Source: Tribonema minus
Lineage: Eukaryota; Sar; Xanthophyceae; Tribonematales; Tribonemataceae
Assembly (NCBI GenBank): GCA_017506865.1
Contig: JAFCMP010000158.1
Span: forward strand, 79,743-143,742
DNA length: 64,000 nucleotides
Reading direction: 5' to 3'
Part shown: piece by piece, positions 13,460 to 24,651 of the stretch
Layout: each line of letters opens with the position of its first letter
How positions within the stretch are numbered: the first letter of the stretch is position 1
The notes under the pieces: model-generated
What the model saw: the letters and a program-made list of their open reading frames with translations, nothing else
Told to the model about the DNA's origin: nothing
Databases searched by the model: none
Translations under genes and position numbers: made by a program

Positions 13460-13907
13460 TTTAGGACACAGTGCCTGATGAAAACAAGTGCCGCCTGCCA
13501 GAGCACTGCTGCGGCTCTGGTGCTGCGAGGAGGAGTTGCCGCTGATGATTGTGCTGCGCTGGTGATAAACACTGGACCGGTGTTGACCGCAGCTGCTGCA
13601 TTGCGGACGCTTGCTGATGATGTGGCAGGGCTGAGCGTTGCTGTTGCAGAGCCTTGTGTGCCTGATACAGCAATAATCTGCCAGTCCGCAGACCGAGTTG
13701 TGCTGTCCGGCTAATGTCGAGGGCCGTCCTCAGGTAGTACCACCACTGTCTGAAACGCATGCCGTCGCATCACCTCCAGACTCACCAGCTGCCACCAACC
13801 ATTGTTGCTGGCGCAGCAGTTGCGGCCGCTGATGCTGTAGGGCCGCACGAACCTGCTGCTGCAGCAAGAGGTCGCCGTTGCCAGTGCCAGCTGAAGCTGC
13901 TGTGTCA

Positions 13908-15668
13908 TCATTGCCGATATCTCCCCCCCCCCACGCTCGAGAGCGAAGAAGAGAGCGTGCCAACACAGCAGCCAGGGCGAGAGGGCGGGTGGGAGCTAAT
14001 GGCCTGCTGCTCAAGCAGTGCACCTGTGTGTAGATCCTGCACTGCGTTGCTCGTTGCCTCCAGCAGGAGAGCAGAGCACCCCCCCATTTGGGATTGCTCA
14101 ACCCCCCTAGTCGGGCCTGAGCCCATGCGCATTGGCTGCATGGTACCATCATGACCCGCTACCACCTGTGCAGCATGAGAGCTCTGTAGATTGCCGGCAT
14201 GGCCACCGACCAGGCTGAGCGTTGTTGCATTGGCTGTGCCGTTGCTAGCGGTTCCAGACTGCGATATCAAGCTCTGTGCGCTGTAGAAGCTGCTGCGTTG
14301 CTCAGCACCTGTCACACCTGAAGTCAGCGCAAAGCCGTGCGCAGTGCTGATGACACCACTGTTATGTGAACCGCCGTCGAGAAGAACAGATAGCGGCACT
14401 GAGCTGTGGGTCCCAACACCACCGTCACCTCCATCGACAGCTGACTGTGCGAAGCCTTGTGTAGACAGAGGCCCTGAGCTACAAGTCCCGTCGCCATGAT
14501 TGCCGTTGGCGCCAGCAGGCTTTGCCAGGCCTTGAGCATTGCTGCCAGCGCTCTCCATCGGCGGCTCCGAGCTTAGAGTCTGTGTGTGGCAGTCGCACCG
14601 TTCTGCGACACCATCAACGGCTGCACATGTGCACACCTGAATGACACGGCTATGTTCATCACAAAGCGGCGCTGAGCCGTGCGCCGTATCATGACGACCA
14701 CCACTACTGACGGCGGATTGCGCGGTACTGTCTGTAATGCTGCTACCAGCAGATGGTACTGTTGGGCTCCGTGATGGGCTGAACGCGTCACGACCACCAC
14801 CATCGCCTTCCAACTGCGTTGAGTTTTCCGTACCCGTGTCGCCAGCAGGCGGCAATGCTAAACCAGCTACCCCGTCGCCATTGCAACCACCGGCGTCAGC
14901 ATGCTGTGCAAAGCCGTGAGCACTGCTGCTTATTCCCTCCGTTCGCGGCACTGAGCTTTGTATGTTGGCGCCTACGGTTGCGGCTGAGCTTCTCGCACTG
15001 CATGTGTGACCAGGTAGCTGCTTCAAAGTACGAGCCATTCTGTCAGCGTCAGCAACGCTGGCAGTCTGTGCCAAGCCCTGAGTCGGCACTGTGCTACTCT
15101 CATCGGTCCCAGTGAACGGCCCCACTTTCCGCCTGTGCACGCCAAATTCTCCAGCAGCCCCTACGGCCACCGCCAAAACCTGTGTATCGTCGTGCCCTTG
15201 ACCGCCAGAAAGTGCCGCTGTGCTGTGCGTTGCATCGCGGCGACCACCAATCACGTTAGCACACTGCAAAAGGCTCTGAGCACTATCAACGCCGTTGCCC
15301 AGGCTGAGCGACCCTGGACCTAATGCCCTGCTGCAAGAACCAGCCCGCAGCTTTGAGCTCTGTGCATGGCCCCCGTGCTCGCAAACAGTCAGGGGTGTTG
15401 TACCGGGCGGGGTGCCCTCGAGACCATCAGCCACGTCCGAACACTGTGTCGAGCCCGGAGCACCACCGCCATCAGTCGCGCAGGACAGTGCTGAGGAGTG
15501 CCCAGAACATGGAGGTCCACCTGCACAACCTGACAAATGCACTAGGCCCTGAGTATTGCTGCCATGTGTGTCCAGCAGCGGAGTTGATTGCTGAGTTGTG
15601 CCGGAAGGACGATCGAGCAGCGGCGCTGTGGGCGGAACACTGCCGTCCGAGCCAAGACACAGTGGCAC
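13908..15668 (-). CDS. Ser/Gly/Thr-rich low-complexity ORF in LTR element
   Basis: A 586-codon open frame composed almost entirely of Ser, Gly, Ala, Thr, Gln and His, with a loose recurring pattern (S-A-Q-S, G-L-A-Q, T-A-H-G). It probably continues the disordered tail that follows the conserved gag-like region, as in the plus-strand relative at 26-28 kb. No catalytic motif is visible. The adjacent frame at 13730-14152 has a Gln-rich, possibly coiled segment (LLLQQQVRAALQHQ). Confidence 0.4.
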   Translation of the reverse strand: MPLCLGSDGSVPPTAPLLDRPSGTTQQSTPLLDTHGSNTQGLVHLSGCAGGPPCSGHSSALSCATDGGGAPGSTQCSDVADGLEGTPPGTTPLTVCEHGGHAQSSKLRAGSCSRALGPGSLSLGNGVDSAQSLLQCANVIGGRRDATHSTAALSGGQGHDDTQVLAVAVGAAGEFGVHRRKVGPFTGTDESSTVPTQGLAQTASVADADRMARTLKQLPGHTCSARSSAATVGANIQSSVPRTEGISSSAHGFAQHADAGGCNGDGVAGLALPPAGDTGTENSTQLEGDGGGRDAFSPSRSPTVPSAGSSITDSTAQSAVSSGGRHDTAHGSAPLCDEHSRVIQVCTCAAVDGVAERCDCHTQTLSSEPPMESAGSNAQGLAKPAGANGNHGDGTCSSGPLSTQGFAQSAVDGGDGGVGTHSSVPLSVLLDGGSHNSGVISTAHGFALTSGVTGAEQRSSFYSAQSLISQSGTASNGTANATTLSLVGGHAGNLQSSHAAQVVAGHDGTMQPMRMGSGPTRGVEQSQMGGCSALLLEATSNAVQDLHTGALLEQQAISSHPPSRPGCCVGTLSSSLSSVGGGRYRQ

Positions 15669-15751
15669 TGAGCTATGTGTGTCGCTGCCATGCCTGCAAG
15701 CAAGACCTGCAACCCTTGCTGAACACTGTGCACTACTGCCGTAAGGTCCAG

Positions 15752-17328
15752 TCAGCAGCGCTGAGGCAGGTGTACTGCAGGCAGAACCAGTAGCCCATAG
15801 TGCTGGGCAGCTGTATGCAGTGTTGCTATGCTTGCAAGCAGCGCCTGCACCCTCTGCAGAACACGGCTGAACGCCGACATGCCCACCACAAAGAGGCGCG
15901 GACGACTGTGTTGTGCCGCCATTGCCACTACCGCTGTAAGCAGACTGTGGGACGTTTTTGTGGTGCTGTCACCCGTCATTGGCCTAGCCGCCGTAGGTAC
16001 TGTTGCTTCGTGTCCCAGGGCCTCGTCGTTGGGACTAGTACCGACTCCTCCAACCCGCACACAGCCCTCGTTGCCGCTGCCAAACTCATCTTTCTGCAGC
16101 ACTGAGCACTGTTCACAGCTGTTCCCGCCTCCGAAAGGACTCATAGATGGAGCAAGCTGAATGTCTTGTCCCTTGCTGTGATGACCGGCAGACAGCTGAG
16201 TTGAGACGCCAGCGCTGCCATCATCGCTCCTGTCTGTTGACGTGAAGTCCGATAAGTTGCCGCCACAACTAGCCTCCGATGCTGAGCTCTAAGGGCAGTA
16301 TCCATGCTGACTAGCGATCTATGGTGCCATGCTGAGGGTATTGCTGCCATGGCCACCAACAGTGTCCAAGAACTGCATGGAGCTGTGAGCACTGCTGCAA
16401 TGAACAGGTGGCTTTGAGATCAGCTGCGTTGTCATCTGTCCATGACCGCCAGGTGGATCCGTAGAGCCTGTGTGTTGCTCAGAGCACGTGGATAGAAGTA
16501 TGCTTCCATGACCCTCTGCCGGCGGAGTTGGGCGACGAGCACTGCCAGCAGAATTGTTGATCAACGACTCTGACAGCTGCTGCAGAACACTGCTGTCCAT
16601 GTCCTGCCACGGACTCCGCGACATGCTACTGATCTCACACGCGGCACCTGCAACCCCTGCAGACCACTGAGCACTACTGTCTCGATCTTCAGGCAGCACC
16701 GCTGCATCCGGCGCAAAGCCATTCGGACCAGCTGTCGCCATTGCTATGTTGAGCCTGAGTGAGCAGCCGACGAGAACACCTGTCGTTTGCACTTGGCCCG
16801 GTGCGCCGCTGTTGCAATCACCAGCCCGTGCTGAGCTCGGTGAAGTGCTGCCATGCCGGCAAGCAGTCAGTGTTGCTGAGCCTCGCGCGCTGCTACCAAC
16901 ATCGAATTCCAGCCGCGCTGGCACAACGATGCCCAGGGTGCTGTCCCTTCCACAGTGGCATGGCTCCGAGACTGCAATCCAGTGCCAGCGTCACTAGTGC
17001 GTTTTGCTGGCAGCAGTGCTAGTGCGCCGGCAGACAAGATGCCATGAGCCGATCCCGTATCTGCAGTACTAGCTGAGGTATCTGGCAGGGACAGCGAAAC
17101 TAGTGCAGGCAACAGAGTACCTGACTGATGTGCCACGACAGCAAATGCCGTGTCCTTGCCCTGTGGCACCGCTGACTGAAGTGCCACCTCCGCAAATGCC
17201 GTGTCCTTGCCCTGACTTCTACGCTTTGCGACCGCTCCACTCGCACCAGCCTGTGCTGCCGTTACTCCCGCTTGAGCTGCTGTAGACATCACCTCTGCCT
17301 GAGGCATGTGTTGCTGAGGTGCGCCCAA
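15752..17328 (-). pseudogene. Broken low-complexity gag-like tail
   Basis: Three consecutive open frames in different registers (15752-16144, 16319-16924 and 16867-17328) carry similar Ser/Gly/Ala/Gln-rich sequence. This fits one long disordered region broken by frameshifts or spliced by introns I cannot place. The frame at 16867 includes a near-repeat (QGKDTAFAEVALQSAVP and QGKDTAFAVVAHQSGTL). Confidence 0.35.
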
Positions 17329-17425
17329 TGCAGGTTCGCACAGTGTCGTCGGCGAAGATGTTGTACCCGAGCCCTGAGAACTGCCATCGACGCCCTCGAC
17401 CAGCGGAGGCGCACTGACACCAACG

Positions 17426-19583
17426 TTACTGATTGCCTAGTGGGTTCCGTGCATCGCTGCCACGTTCACAAGCAGCACATGCACCACTGCCCACTGGTGT
17501 TCTGTCTTCCCAACGCCCCCTGCTGCTGCCATCAGCTACTTGTGGTACCGGCAGCCCAGCAAGGATGATGCCCTCTCCAATGGCAACATGGCTGAGAGAC
17601 TGCAGCTCAGCAGCGTCACTACCTGACACTGATGTTGATGCTGATATAGCAATGAGCAAGCCGTCACCAGTTGCTGCAGACCTCGCAGTGGCAGGCAGAC
17701 GTTCTGTAGCCGACTGAGTACCTGATGACACCTCTCCTCCAACAGATTCCATCCTTCCGACCCCATGCTCCGCAACAGCCTCCATTGCATCTGCTTGTGC
17801 TGCAGCTGCACCCGCCTGCACTGTGGCTGGAACACATGCCGGCGCCTGCGTTCTGGCCAAAACACGTGTCTCTGCTGCCGCTGGAGCAGTTGTCGTTGGA
17901 GCACTCGTTCGCCTCGCGTCACCAACGCGACCACCGCCATCGACATGCAATTGAGCGCCGCTCCCACCGATGCTGAGCGAACTCGCTTGAGCGCCGCTGT
18001 CCGCGTCACCGCCAATGACTGTTGAGGCCATGTCGCAGTTGCGGGTGGTAGGCGTGGTACCTCTGTCGGCACTGCCGCCCTGACGAGCCACCGCTGTCGA
18101 TAAGGCACCGCCAGTGATTGCACGTGCATGATCGCCATCTGCACGCCGCCTCCCGTGCGCGCTGGAGTCACCTGGCCCAGAGCAAACCTGGACCGCCGAG
18201 CACATCGGCATCCGCAGAGACTTGCTGTTTGCGCCATCCACTACCCTGCTGCACTGACTGCGCGTCTCACCGCCTGGCACAGCCGGCGCATAGCCTGCAC
18301 ACGAGCTGCGCTGGAGCACTGAGTGCTGCATCTGAAACCCTTGAAGGCCATTCTTGGGGCGGTGCGAGGAAACCCGGTAACCAACAGAGCTCAACCACGC
18401 GCGCAGTGGACTGGACGTGTTGGGAGTATATGCGCAGTCCAGCAAGGAGGGAGAAGACGCGTACACCAGCGGCCTAGCCCACTCCTCGACATCTGTTGGG
18501 GCCATCACGTATGAGTCCGTCAGCGCCCGGTCAGGAGGTAGGTTGCAGAAGGAAGATACACTGCGCCCCAGTGGCTGTAGCTTATGCCACGCAAGCATGA
18601 CTGTTGGCTGTCTTTTGCCGTCGATGATGGGACGTACAAGTACTCCGCCATAACCATCATGAATGTCTCGCAGACGCGCCTGGCCATCAAACCAGCATCC
18701 CATCTCCACCAGCATCGTAATTTCGCCGGTGGTGACCCCCGGAAGTCCACAGCGTGCCAGCAGATGAGTGTTACGAGGCAACTAACAAGGCGCTAGCTGC
18801 CAAGCTGGTATCTCCACTTCCCTGCTGAGCCGAGGGTGCCAGATACGCACCATATCAGTCACCTTCGAGAACGGATGTATATGACCTGGGCGATAGAGGG
18901 CATGGCCTTCTTGCCTGCGCAACTGCTGCTGTAGTACAGGACCACCTCACCAACCTGAGGCGCCCATGGACTGATCTCGCCAGTTATCCATGCCTCCTTC
19001 CAATCCGCCGCCTCGAAGTCCTTGTTGGGACGGACCTCACCATTAGGACCTGCGCCGCCGCCACAGACCAGCGTGACTCGACCGGAGTCAGGATGAACCC
19101 CAGCCCCGTCCACACAACCCGCTCGTATGCCGTGCATAGGACCTCGTCATCGTCGGTGAAGGACGCGCAGCAGTCTAGCTCGTCTCGGGGCTCCCACGTT
19201 GACACCATACAACCGCTGGTGACTGAAACCGGCGGCACCAGCCGATAGTCCGGCACGCCAGTTGTGTACGGATGCTCCGAGACGATTGGACCATACACCT
19301 GATCGAAGTCCCTGAGCTCCTTCGCAAGAGCGTCAGGCTGGTGTGCTGCTGCTGTGGCTGCCGTCCAGCGTGGTTGCTCACGTGCACCTGACCCATCCAG
19401 CTCGACTGCACCGCGCGTAGAACTGAGGCACGGCAAAGCAGCTTCGACGGCATCTGTACGTGATGTTGTCATCGGTGGCCTCAAGTTTTTAGACACGTTA
19501 CTGAGCATGCCGAAGTTCCACCATGACTGTACATCATCTTCCCTCGGTCTCACCGAAGCTAGGAAGTCAGGCGCTCTCAACAT
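17426..19583 (-). pseudogene. gag-like gene, broken (conserved N-terminal part)
   Basis: This is homologous to the plus-strand protein at 24652. Three frames are needed: 19583-18984 (TSGCMVSTWEPRDE matches VGGTMVATLEPRNE), 19137-18859 (GRVTLVCGGGAGPNGEVRPN matches GRITLTRGGGSTAQGRLRPD; QVGEVVLYYSSS matches ELGELTLMYSRS) and 18781-17426 (GGVLVRPIIDGKRQPTV matches GAFRIQVRPVFNGQPSA; EEWARPLVY matches RSWAQPLVY). There is a frameshift near 19090, and a TAG interrupts the third frame just upstream of 18781 (LAPC-stop-LPRNT where the relative has LAPFRLPSRT). The gene is therefore inactive as it stands. Past the conserved roughly 400 residues it becomes Ser/Ala/Gly rich. Calling it Gag is inferred from its position in an LTR element and the zinc knuckle of the relative. 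Confidence 0.65.
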
Positions 19584-20904
19584 CGTTGCCGAATGAGCTC
19601 ACCATGATTGTCTCGATCATCCGATGATCATTGAGCTCAAAAGACGAGCGTCAGGCAAGCTGATACGCCGTTGCCGAGCCAGTTTGTATGCCAAGTTTCT
19701 GCACTAGACGTCTGCAGCACCCCCCCCCCCCCCCCCAGCGCCGTAGGCGGTGCAGAGCTGCAGTACGTGTGACTACTATGCCAGTGACACCAATGAGCAC
19801 GCGCAATGTAGCCCACCCGACGGCGTTGTGCCCGAGGCAGCAGGGTGTGGCAGCGCTGCCTCGCAAGAAAAAGTGGCTGTAGAAAATCAATTCCGCACGC
19901 CACTAATTCCACCAGGCCGTAGGACACCGTGCTCCGATGTAGGCGATATCGCAATGCTGTCGAACTAGCAGTTTGCCAGAGCACGCAATCGTGCGACCTC
20001 GGCAAACACGCAGAATACGCCTCGAAAACTAGCAACGAAGCGAAAACTGCAACATAAGGCCACAGAAGTACGCTGCGATCGTGCGAGCAGGCCAGCTACG
20101 ACAATCGAGAAGCAGGCTAGATGACGTACCGATGTACTGCGCCGCTGCCTCAACGCCACGCCAGCGCTGCTCGCAATCGCTCCTTAGCGCCGACCAATTA
20201 TCCCGTCCTCCTGTTTTTCCACCAAGCGCCAGCTCCACTGCTCACCCAAGCGCCAAAGCCGCCCAGATGACCCGCAAGGCTCCCACCAGCTCCAAGGCAC
20301 CGCACGCTAATCCCCTAGTCCTGTGCGTCACACTCCGCCCTGCAAAACTCTGCGCGTTCGACGTGTAACTGCCACCGGAAGTTGAACTTGTGCGAGCGAG
20401 AAATGGCGACGTAGGCGTGATGCAAGCCCACGAATGCCTGTAGATGAAGTTTGCCACGCTAATCCTTCAAATCCTGTGCGTCTGCCACACACCGCCCTGC
20501 AAAACTCTGCGCGTTCGATGTGTACCGGAAAAGTTGAACTGCGTGCGATGGCGATGCGTAGGCCTGCGGCGAGCCCACGGACGCCTGTAGAAAGTTTGCC
20601 GTTGCCCAATGAACCAAACTATCACGTAGGCTGTCAGCAGCCCTTGGACTGGCGGTCTGGCGCGCTGAGGTCCTCCCCAGTACCGTCCGGCTGACGATAC
20701 GATCGCAAACACTTCAAAAAGAAGTGCGTGCGCCTGAAAGCAGACCTCGGTGCGCCGAGGCTGACAGGAAGAAGGTCCGAACGGTCCTGGATGCCGTTCT
20801 GTCCCTGCCACTTGTGAAGTCCGGGCCCCTGTCAGCAGGGAACACCCGAGAAACCTTTGTCTGCGGGCGGGGCGTGCCCCAGGACGTAGCGTCCAGATCC
20901 GCAA
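19584..20904 (-). other. 5' leader of LTR element
   Basis: This lies between the gag-like start and the primer-binding site. It contains a 15-C tract near 19721-19735 and an imperfect duplication around 20320-20540 (CCTGCAAAACTCTGCGCGTTCGA occurs twice). No protein is recognised. It is comparable to the 1.1-kb leader of the plus-strand relative. Confidence 0.45.
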
Positions 20905-20917
20905 ACTCCGGTCACCA
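20905..20917 (-). other. Primer-binding site
   Basis: On the minus strand the 5' LTR ends CA, is followed by TT, and then by TGGTGACCGGAGT. That would pair with a tRNA 3' end of ACTCCGGTCACCA. The same 13 bases occur at 23551-23563 in the plus-strand relative. Confidence 0.7.
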
Positions 20918-20919
20918 AA

Positions 20920-21224
20920 TGTAGCCTTGGGCCCAAGAAGTGTGCTGTCAAGTCATGACAGCGATCCAAGCAAGCTCCGTGGCTGAACAAGAAGAAGTCT
21001 TCATTACATGATTTTGGGTGTTCAGTGATTATTACCAGATAGACATGCATGCAGCATTGCTCAGCGCGGCCCGCTGAGCATCCACTCCAGACCAGTCTCA
21101 ACCTCAACTAGGAGTGTGTTAAACATTGCACAATCTCAATTTCAATACTTGTCAAACTTCAACTTCAACTGTTGCCACAGTGCTCAACATGCATTTTTGC
21201 ACACTTCAGCCTACCGCTGCCACA
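20920..21224 (-). repeat. Right (5') LTR
   Basis: This is the 305-bp partner of 10723-11023, beginning TGTAGCCTTGGGCCC and ending TACCGCTGCCACA. It is followed by the target duplication GTGC at 21225-21228. Confidence 0.85.
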
Positions 21225-23150
21225 GTGCGACCACATCTGCCCTTGGCCATTCACAATTACTATGCACAGTCACAGCAACTGCTAAGCGCATTGGTACATA
21301 AATGCATTGTGTGTGCAGTGTCGCTTTTCCTGCATCTGATATTTATGCTTTCGGTCACAACTGTTGCGTCCGTTGATTCAATCAATGGTTCATTATTGCT
21401 CAAACACCTTTCTTGCCGATCATGAACGTACTGTGTAGCCTCATTTTTTTTACTCCAGCATGCCATCAGCATGCCATCAGTGAGAGTGCCGATTGTCATG
21501 GCGCTGTACTACGCCTCACGGGCAGAATGAGAATAGCTTGCTGGCATACCCCCCCCCCTCCCCTCATGTTCATTGCATTCTCCGGTTGGGTACATCAATG
21601 ATGGATCTGAAGGATGTACTGGAGAGGTAGGTGGCTGAAGGCCCCAAAGGGGTGTTCCGCCTCCAGCGTGTGCACAGGGAGATAGGGGCGGAGCCGGCTA
21701 CGGTGGCAGACGGTACCCCCCTGCTGCACAGGAGCGGCTGCACGCCCTGGATCATGTCTTGGTGACTGGACCGGGCCAGGTGCTGGCTTTCAGTGCGGTC
21801 ACTGCCCTTGGCCAGCGCTGGAGGCGGGAGAACGCCGCGGATTTCGCAGCGCATCCGCCCCCAGAGAGCGAGGGCGTGACGGCGGAGGCGGTGTCAGGGA
21901 CGGATTACCGCGAATGCGCAAGCGCAAGCACAGGAGGTGGCGGACACGCACAGGGGCCCAGTCGAATCATCTTCTTCGGCGCTTGTGCGCGCTTCCCCGC
22001 CCCTCGTTGCGCCTCCATTCCCATCAGAAAATTGGTGGCGCACCTGGCCTGCCAATGTCCAACACTCATCACACCAGAGTCATACAGTTCCTTCTCATGT
22101 CTCGTGTGTGGACAGCCCCCCCCCCAAGTATGACAGCGGCACTCACTCACTCACTCCTTGTACCCCTGCTGCCTCACATCGTCTCCGACCGTGCGAACTA
22201 CCGCGGCTGGTCCGGCCTGCGCACCACAGTACAACTTGATGCCATCTTCAAGGCCTGCGAGGCGAACGCTAACCGCCTGCTCGAGTGCAGGTGTGCTGCA
22301 ATGGACATTGTCGGCCTCAAGCTGAGCTTTCCCCACCCCTCACGCTTCAGCCCACGCGGGAGTCGACACATGTCAACGACCACCTGCGTATCGCACGAGG
22401 GAACAAGGGGTGTGCCTAGCGATGCTCTTAATGCTGATGCTAGCCCCTTCGCTGAAACCCAAATCCGCGTTTGGCTCAGGGAGGATTGCTTTGAATGCCA
22501 AAACCTGTTCTAGCCCCTTCGCTCCAGCCCTAAAATGCGTTTTTGGTTCTAATTAGGGTCGGTTTTTGACGTCACCATCTGCGTGCAGGATGATAGTGGG
22601 TTTGCGAATTAATTGGTGCGTGCGTCAGCTTGCGCTATCTTCAAATCGAAGTTGTCCGCGTTGCAAACAACGTGTGTGTGCAGCGCGAGGAGATAGTGCA
22701 GAAGGAATTCCACGAGTTTGAATGCAACAACATTGATGCCAGAAAAAAAAAAACTCTATCATTACCTGTGTGTATGGCCTGCCAGAGACGAAGTTGTTTG
22801 AGATGGGTGTTTATCGAGGCGCCTATGCCGAGATAATCGGTGGGTGTTAAACAGTAAGTGTGCTCATGGTAGTCTACACAATTTCAGCGGACTGGCTCAA
22901 TGCTCAGTACATCACAGTTACCAGTACGTGGGTCGCTGACAACGCTCACCGACGCCCCGCATATTTCGGTGGCATGTATCCTGCTGCCCATGATTGCGTC
23001 GTCGCACTCATGGCAGGGTTGGGAACCTCATGCTGGGCGCTGGCGCGAGCGTCAATGCAGGCGCGATACTGGAACCCGGCGGCAAAGGCACACAGCTGGC
23101 CGCCTGTGCTGTCCTGCCCATGAATAGCACCGCGTGACAGCTGCAACGGG
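21225..23150. other. No gene recognised
   Basis: Short plus-strand frames (21759-22133, 21914-22513 and 22630-22836) have no recognisable domain. The segment at 22773-22852 encodes a striking short peptide ending at TAA (YGLPETKLFEMGVYRGAYAE), perhaps the relic of a transposon gene. Poly-C tracts occur near 21550 and 22118. Confidence 0.35.
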
Positions 23151-23548
23151 CATCGTCTGCGAGGACCACTCTGCTCGCGAGGACAACCCTGCTCGGACGG
23201 TTAGCATTAGTGCTAGTGTGGCAGCGGTGCATGCAAAGGTGCAAGTGCGACAGCACATGTGTAGCGGTTAATGAGACGCACAACTCTGCATGCATTTGTT
23301 GAAATTGTAAGTTTAACTTCAATTTGAGGTTGGTGTTCAACTTGAAGTTGAAGTAGGGTTGCTCCGCATGTTGGTTTAGGGTTAGCGTCATGCGCTGAGC
23401 AATGCTGCGCTGCTTGCAACTGCTAATAAAATCACTGGACACCTTGAAACAAGCGGGAAGCTTACCTCTCATGGATCTGGTCATTGTACATATGGCCCTC
23501 GCCCTGGAAATGAGTAGTTGGTAGACGCATTACGGCCGCTAGGCCACA
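23150..23548 (+). repeat. Probable 5' LTR of second gag-like element
   Basis: The right border is set by GGCCACA followed by TC and the primer-binding site. The left border is a guess, because no second copy of this sequence is seen in the window. It contains AATAAA-like sequence near 23425 and tracts of GAAGTTGAAGT type. It is not recognisably similar to the LTR at 10723. Confidence 0.4.
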
Positions 23549-23550
23549 TC

Positions 23551-23563
23551 TGGTGACCGGAGT
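23551..23563 (+). other. Primer-binding site
   Basis: TGGTGACCGGAGT, identical to the site in the element at 10723-21224 and with the same 2-base spacing from the LTR-ending CA. This ties the two elements to the same tRNA primer. Confidence 0.65.
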
Positions 23564-24651
23564 GCTCGAGCCGACACCTTCGCCTTTTCGAGCCTGCGAA
23601 CGGAGAGCTCTGGACTGCTGTACCGGAAAGTGCCGTGAGCGGACCATCTCCCTGTCAACTTAGAGCGGGCTGCCTTCAGCGCCAGCCCTGTCTCCGTCTC
23701 TTTGTTGGCGCTTACGTGTATACGGGGCGCTCGCAGCTCATCTATTGGGCCGGGAAACCGAGCAGCAACCGATAGAGCTGTTTTTCAGCAGGACTTTGGC
23801 GGCATATCGGAGTGCAACGACGTCAACTGGCCACCAGTTGTCGCGTCACGGTTGCGTCCGAGACCTGTGCTGGATTAGTGTCTACCACGGTCTGGCGGCT
23901 CTGCGTGCGGGAAGAAGGCGACTTCAACTTGCGCGTAAAGTCCATCATTTGCAGGGGCGTGAGTGTCTACCACCGCGAGGGCCTGCAGTGAGAATCTTGG
24001 GGTTATCAGGGGGGTTATTGCTGCTGGAGGAGTAGCTGGAGCGATTGGCAGCTCGGAATTTGCTTGGCGTGGCGTGCGCTGAGCTCGGCGTTTTCGGATT
24101 GATGTTTTACTGAGCGTGGGTGGCGCGCTCTGGCGATTGGCGGGAGTATTTGCGGCTGAAATTGGGTGAGTGGCTTGCGCTGCTGCCCAGTAGTCGTTGT
24201 GACACGCTGGCGCTTGCTTGCAGGCTGTCCATTCGGTGCCCTCTCGCGATCACTACTGCCGTGCTTTTTGAGGCTCGCGTATTGCGTCGTTCATCACGCA
24301 TCTTGCGGCCTGGCGGCAGTCTGGCGGTGTATGCAGTGTCAGTGACCCTATCAACGATTTGTTGGCACGCTACATCCACCGGAGGGTCATGTTTTGAAGT
24401 ACTTCGGGCGTAGTCCTCGGGGTTTGCTGCATAGGCTTTTTCTCGGAGGGGGTCCGCCTGTGTCTCCTGCACTATCCTGCTTGGGTGAGTGCTGGTGATT
24501 GACAGTTGATTGACATTGTCTTGGCTCGCTGTGCAACCCTTCATCGCCTGCTTGGCGCTGGGGGGGGGGGGGGTGGCTGCACAGCTCTCAGTTTCGTGCA
24601 GCACAGATAGGGTGTGATATTAATCAGTAATTTTTCCTGGCAGCTGACGGC

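Larger units (their letters stand above)
10723..21224 (-). mobile_element. Complete gag-only LTR retrotransposon
   Basis: Two direct repeats of about 300 bp bound the element, each starting TG and ending CA on the plus strand. The bases flanking it are GTGC on both sides (10719-10722 and 21225-21228), a 4-bp target duplication. Just inside the right LTR lies a primer-binding-site-like sequence and just inside the left LTR a poly-G tract, both correct for a minus-strand element. The roughly 9.9-kb interior has a broken gag-like gene and low-complexity frames. I see no protease, reverse transcriptase, RNase H or integrase motif. The LTRs differ at roughly 15 positions plus small indels by eye, so insertion is not very recent. 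It depended on another element for enzymes, by inference. Confidence 0.85.

Noticed and set aside
13759-15793. Long plus-strand open frames opposite the 13908-15668 ORF
   Set aside because: They are shadows of GC-rich, TGC/GCA-rich repeats; homology with the second element supports the minus strand.
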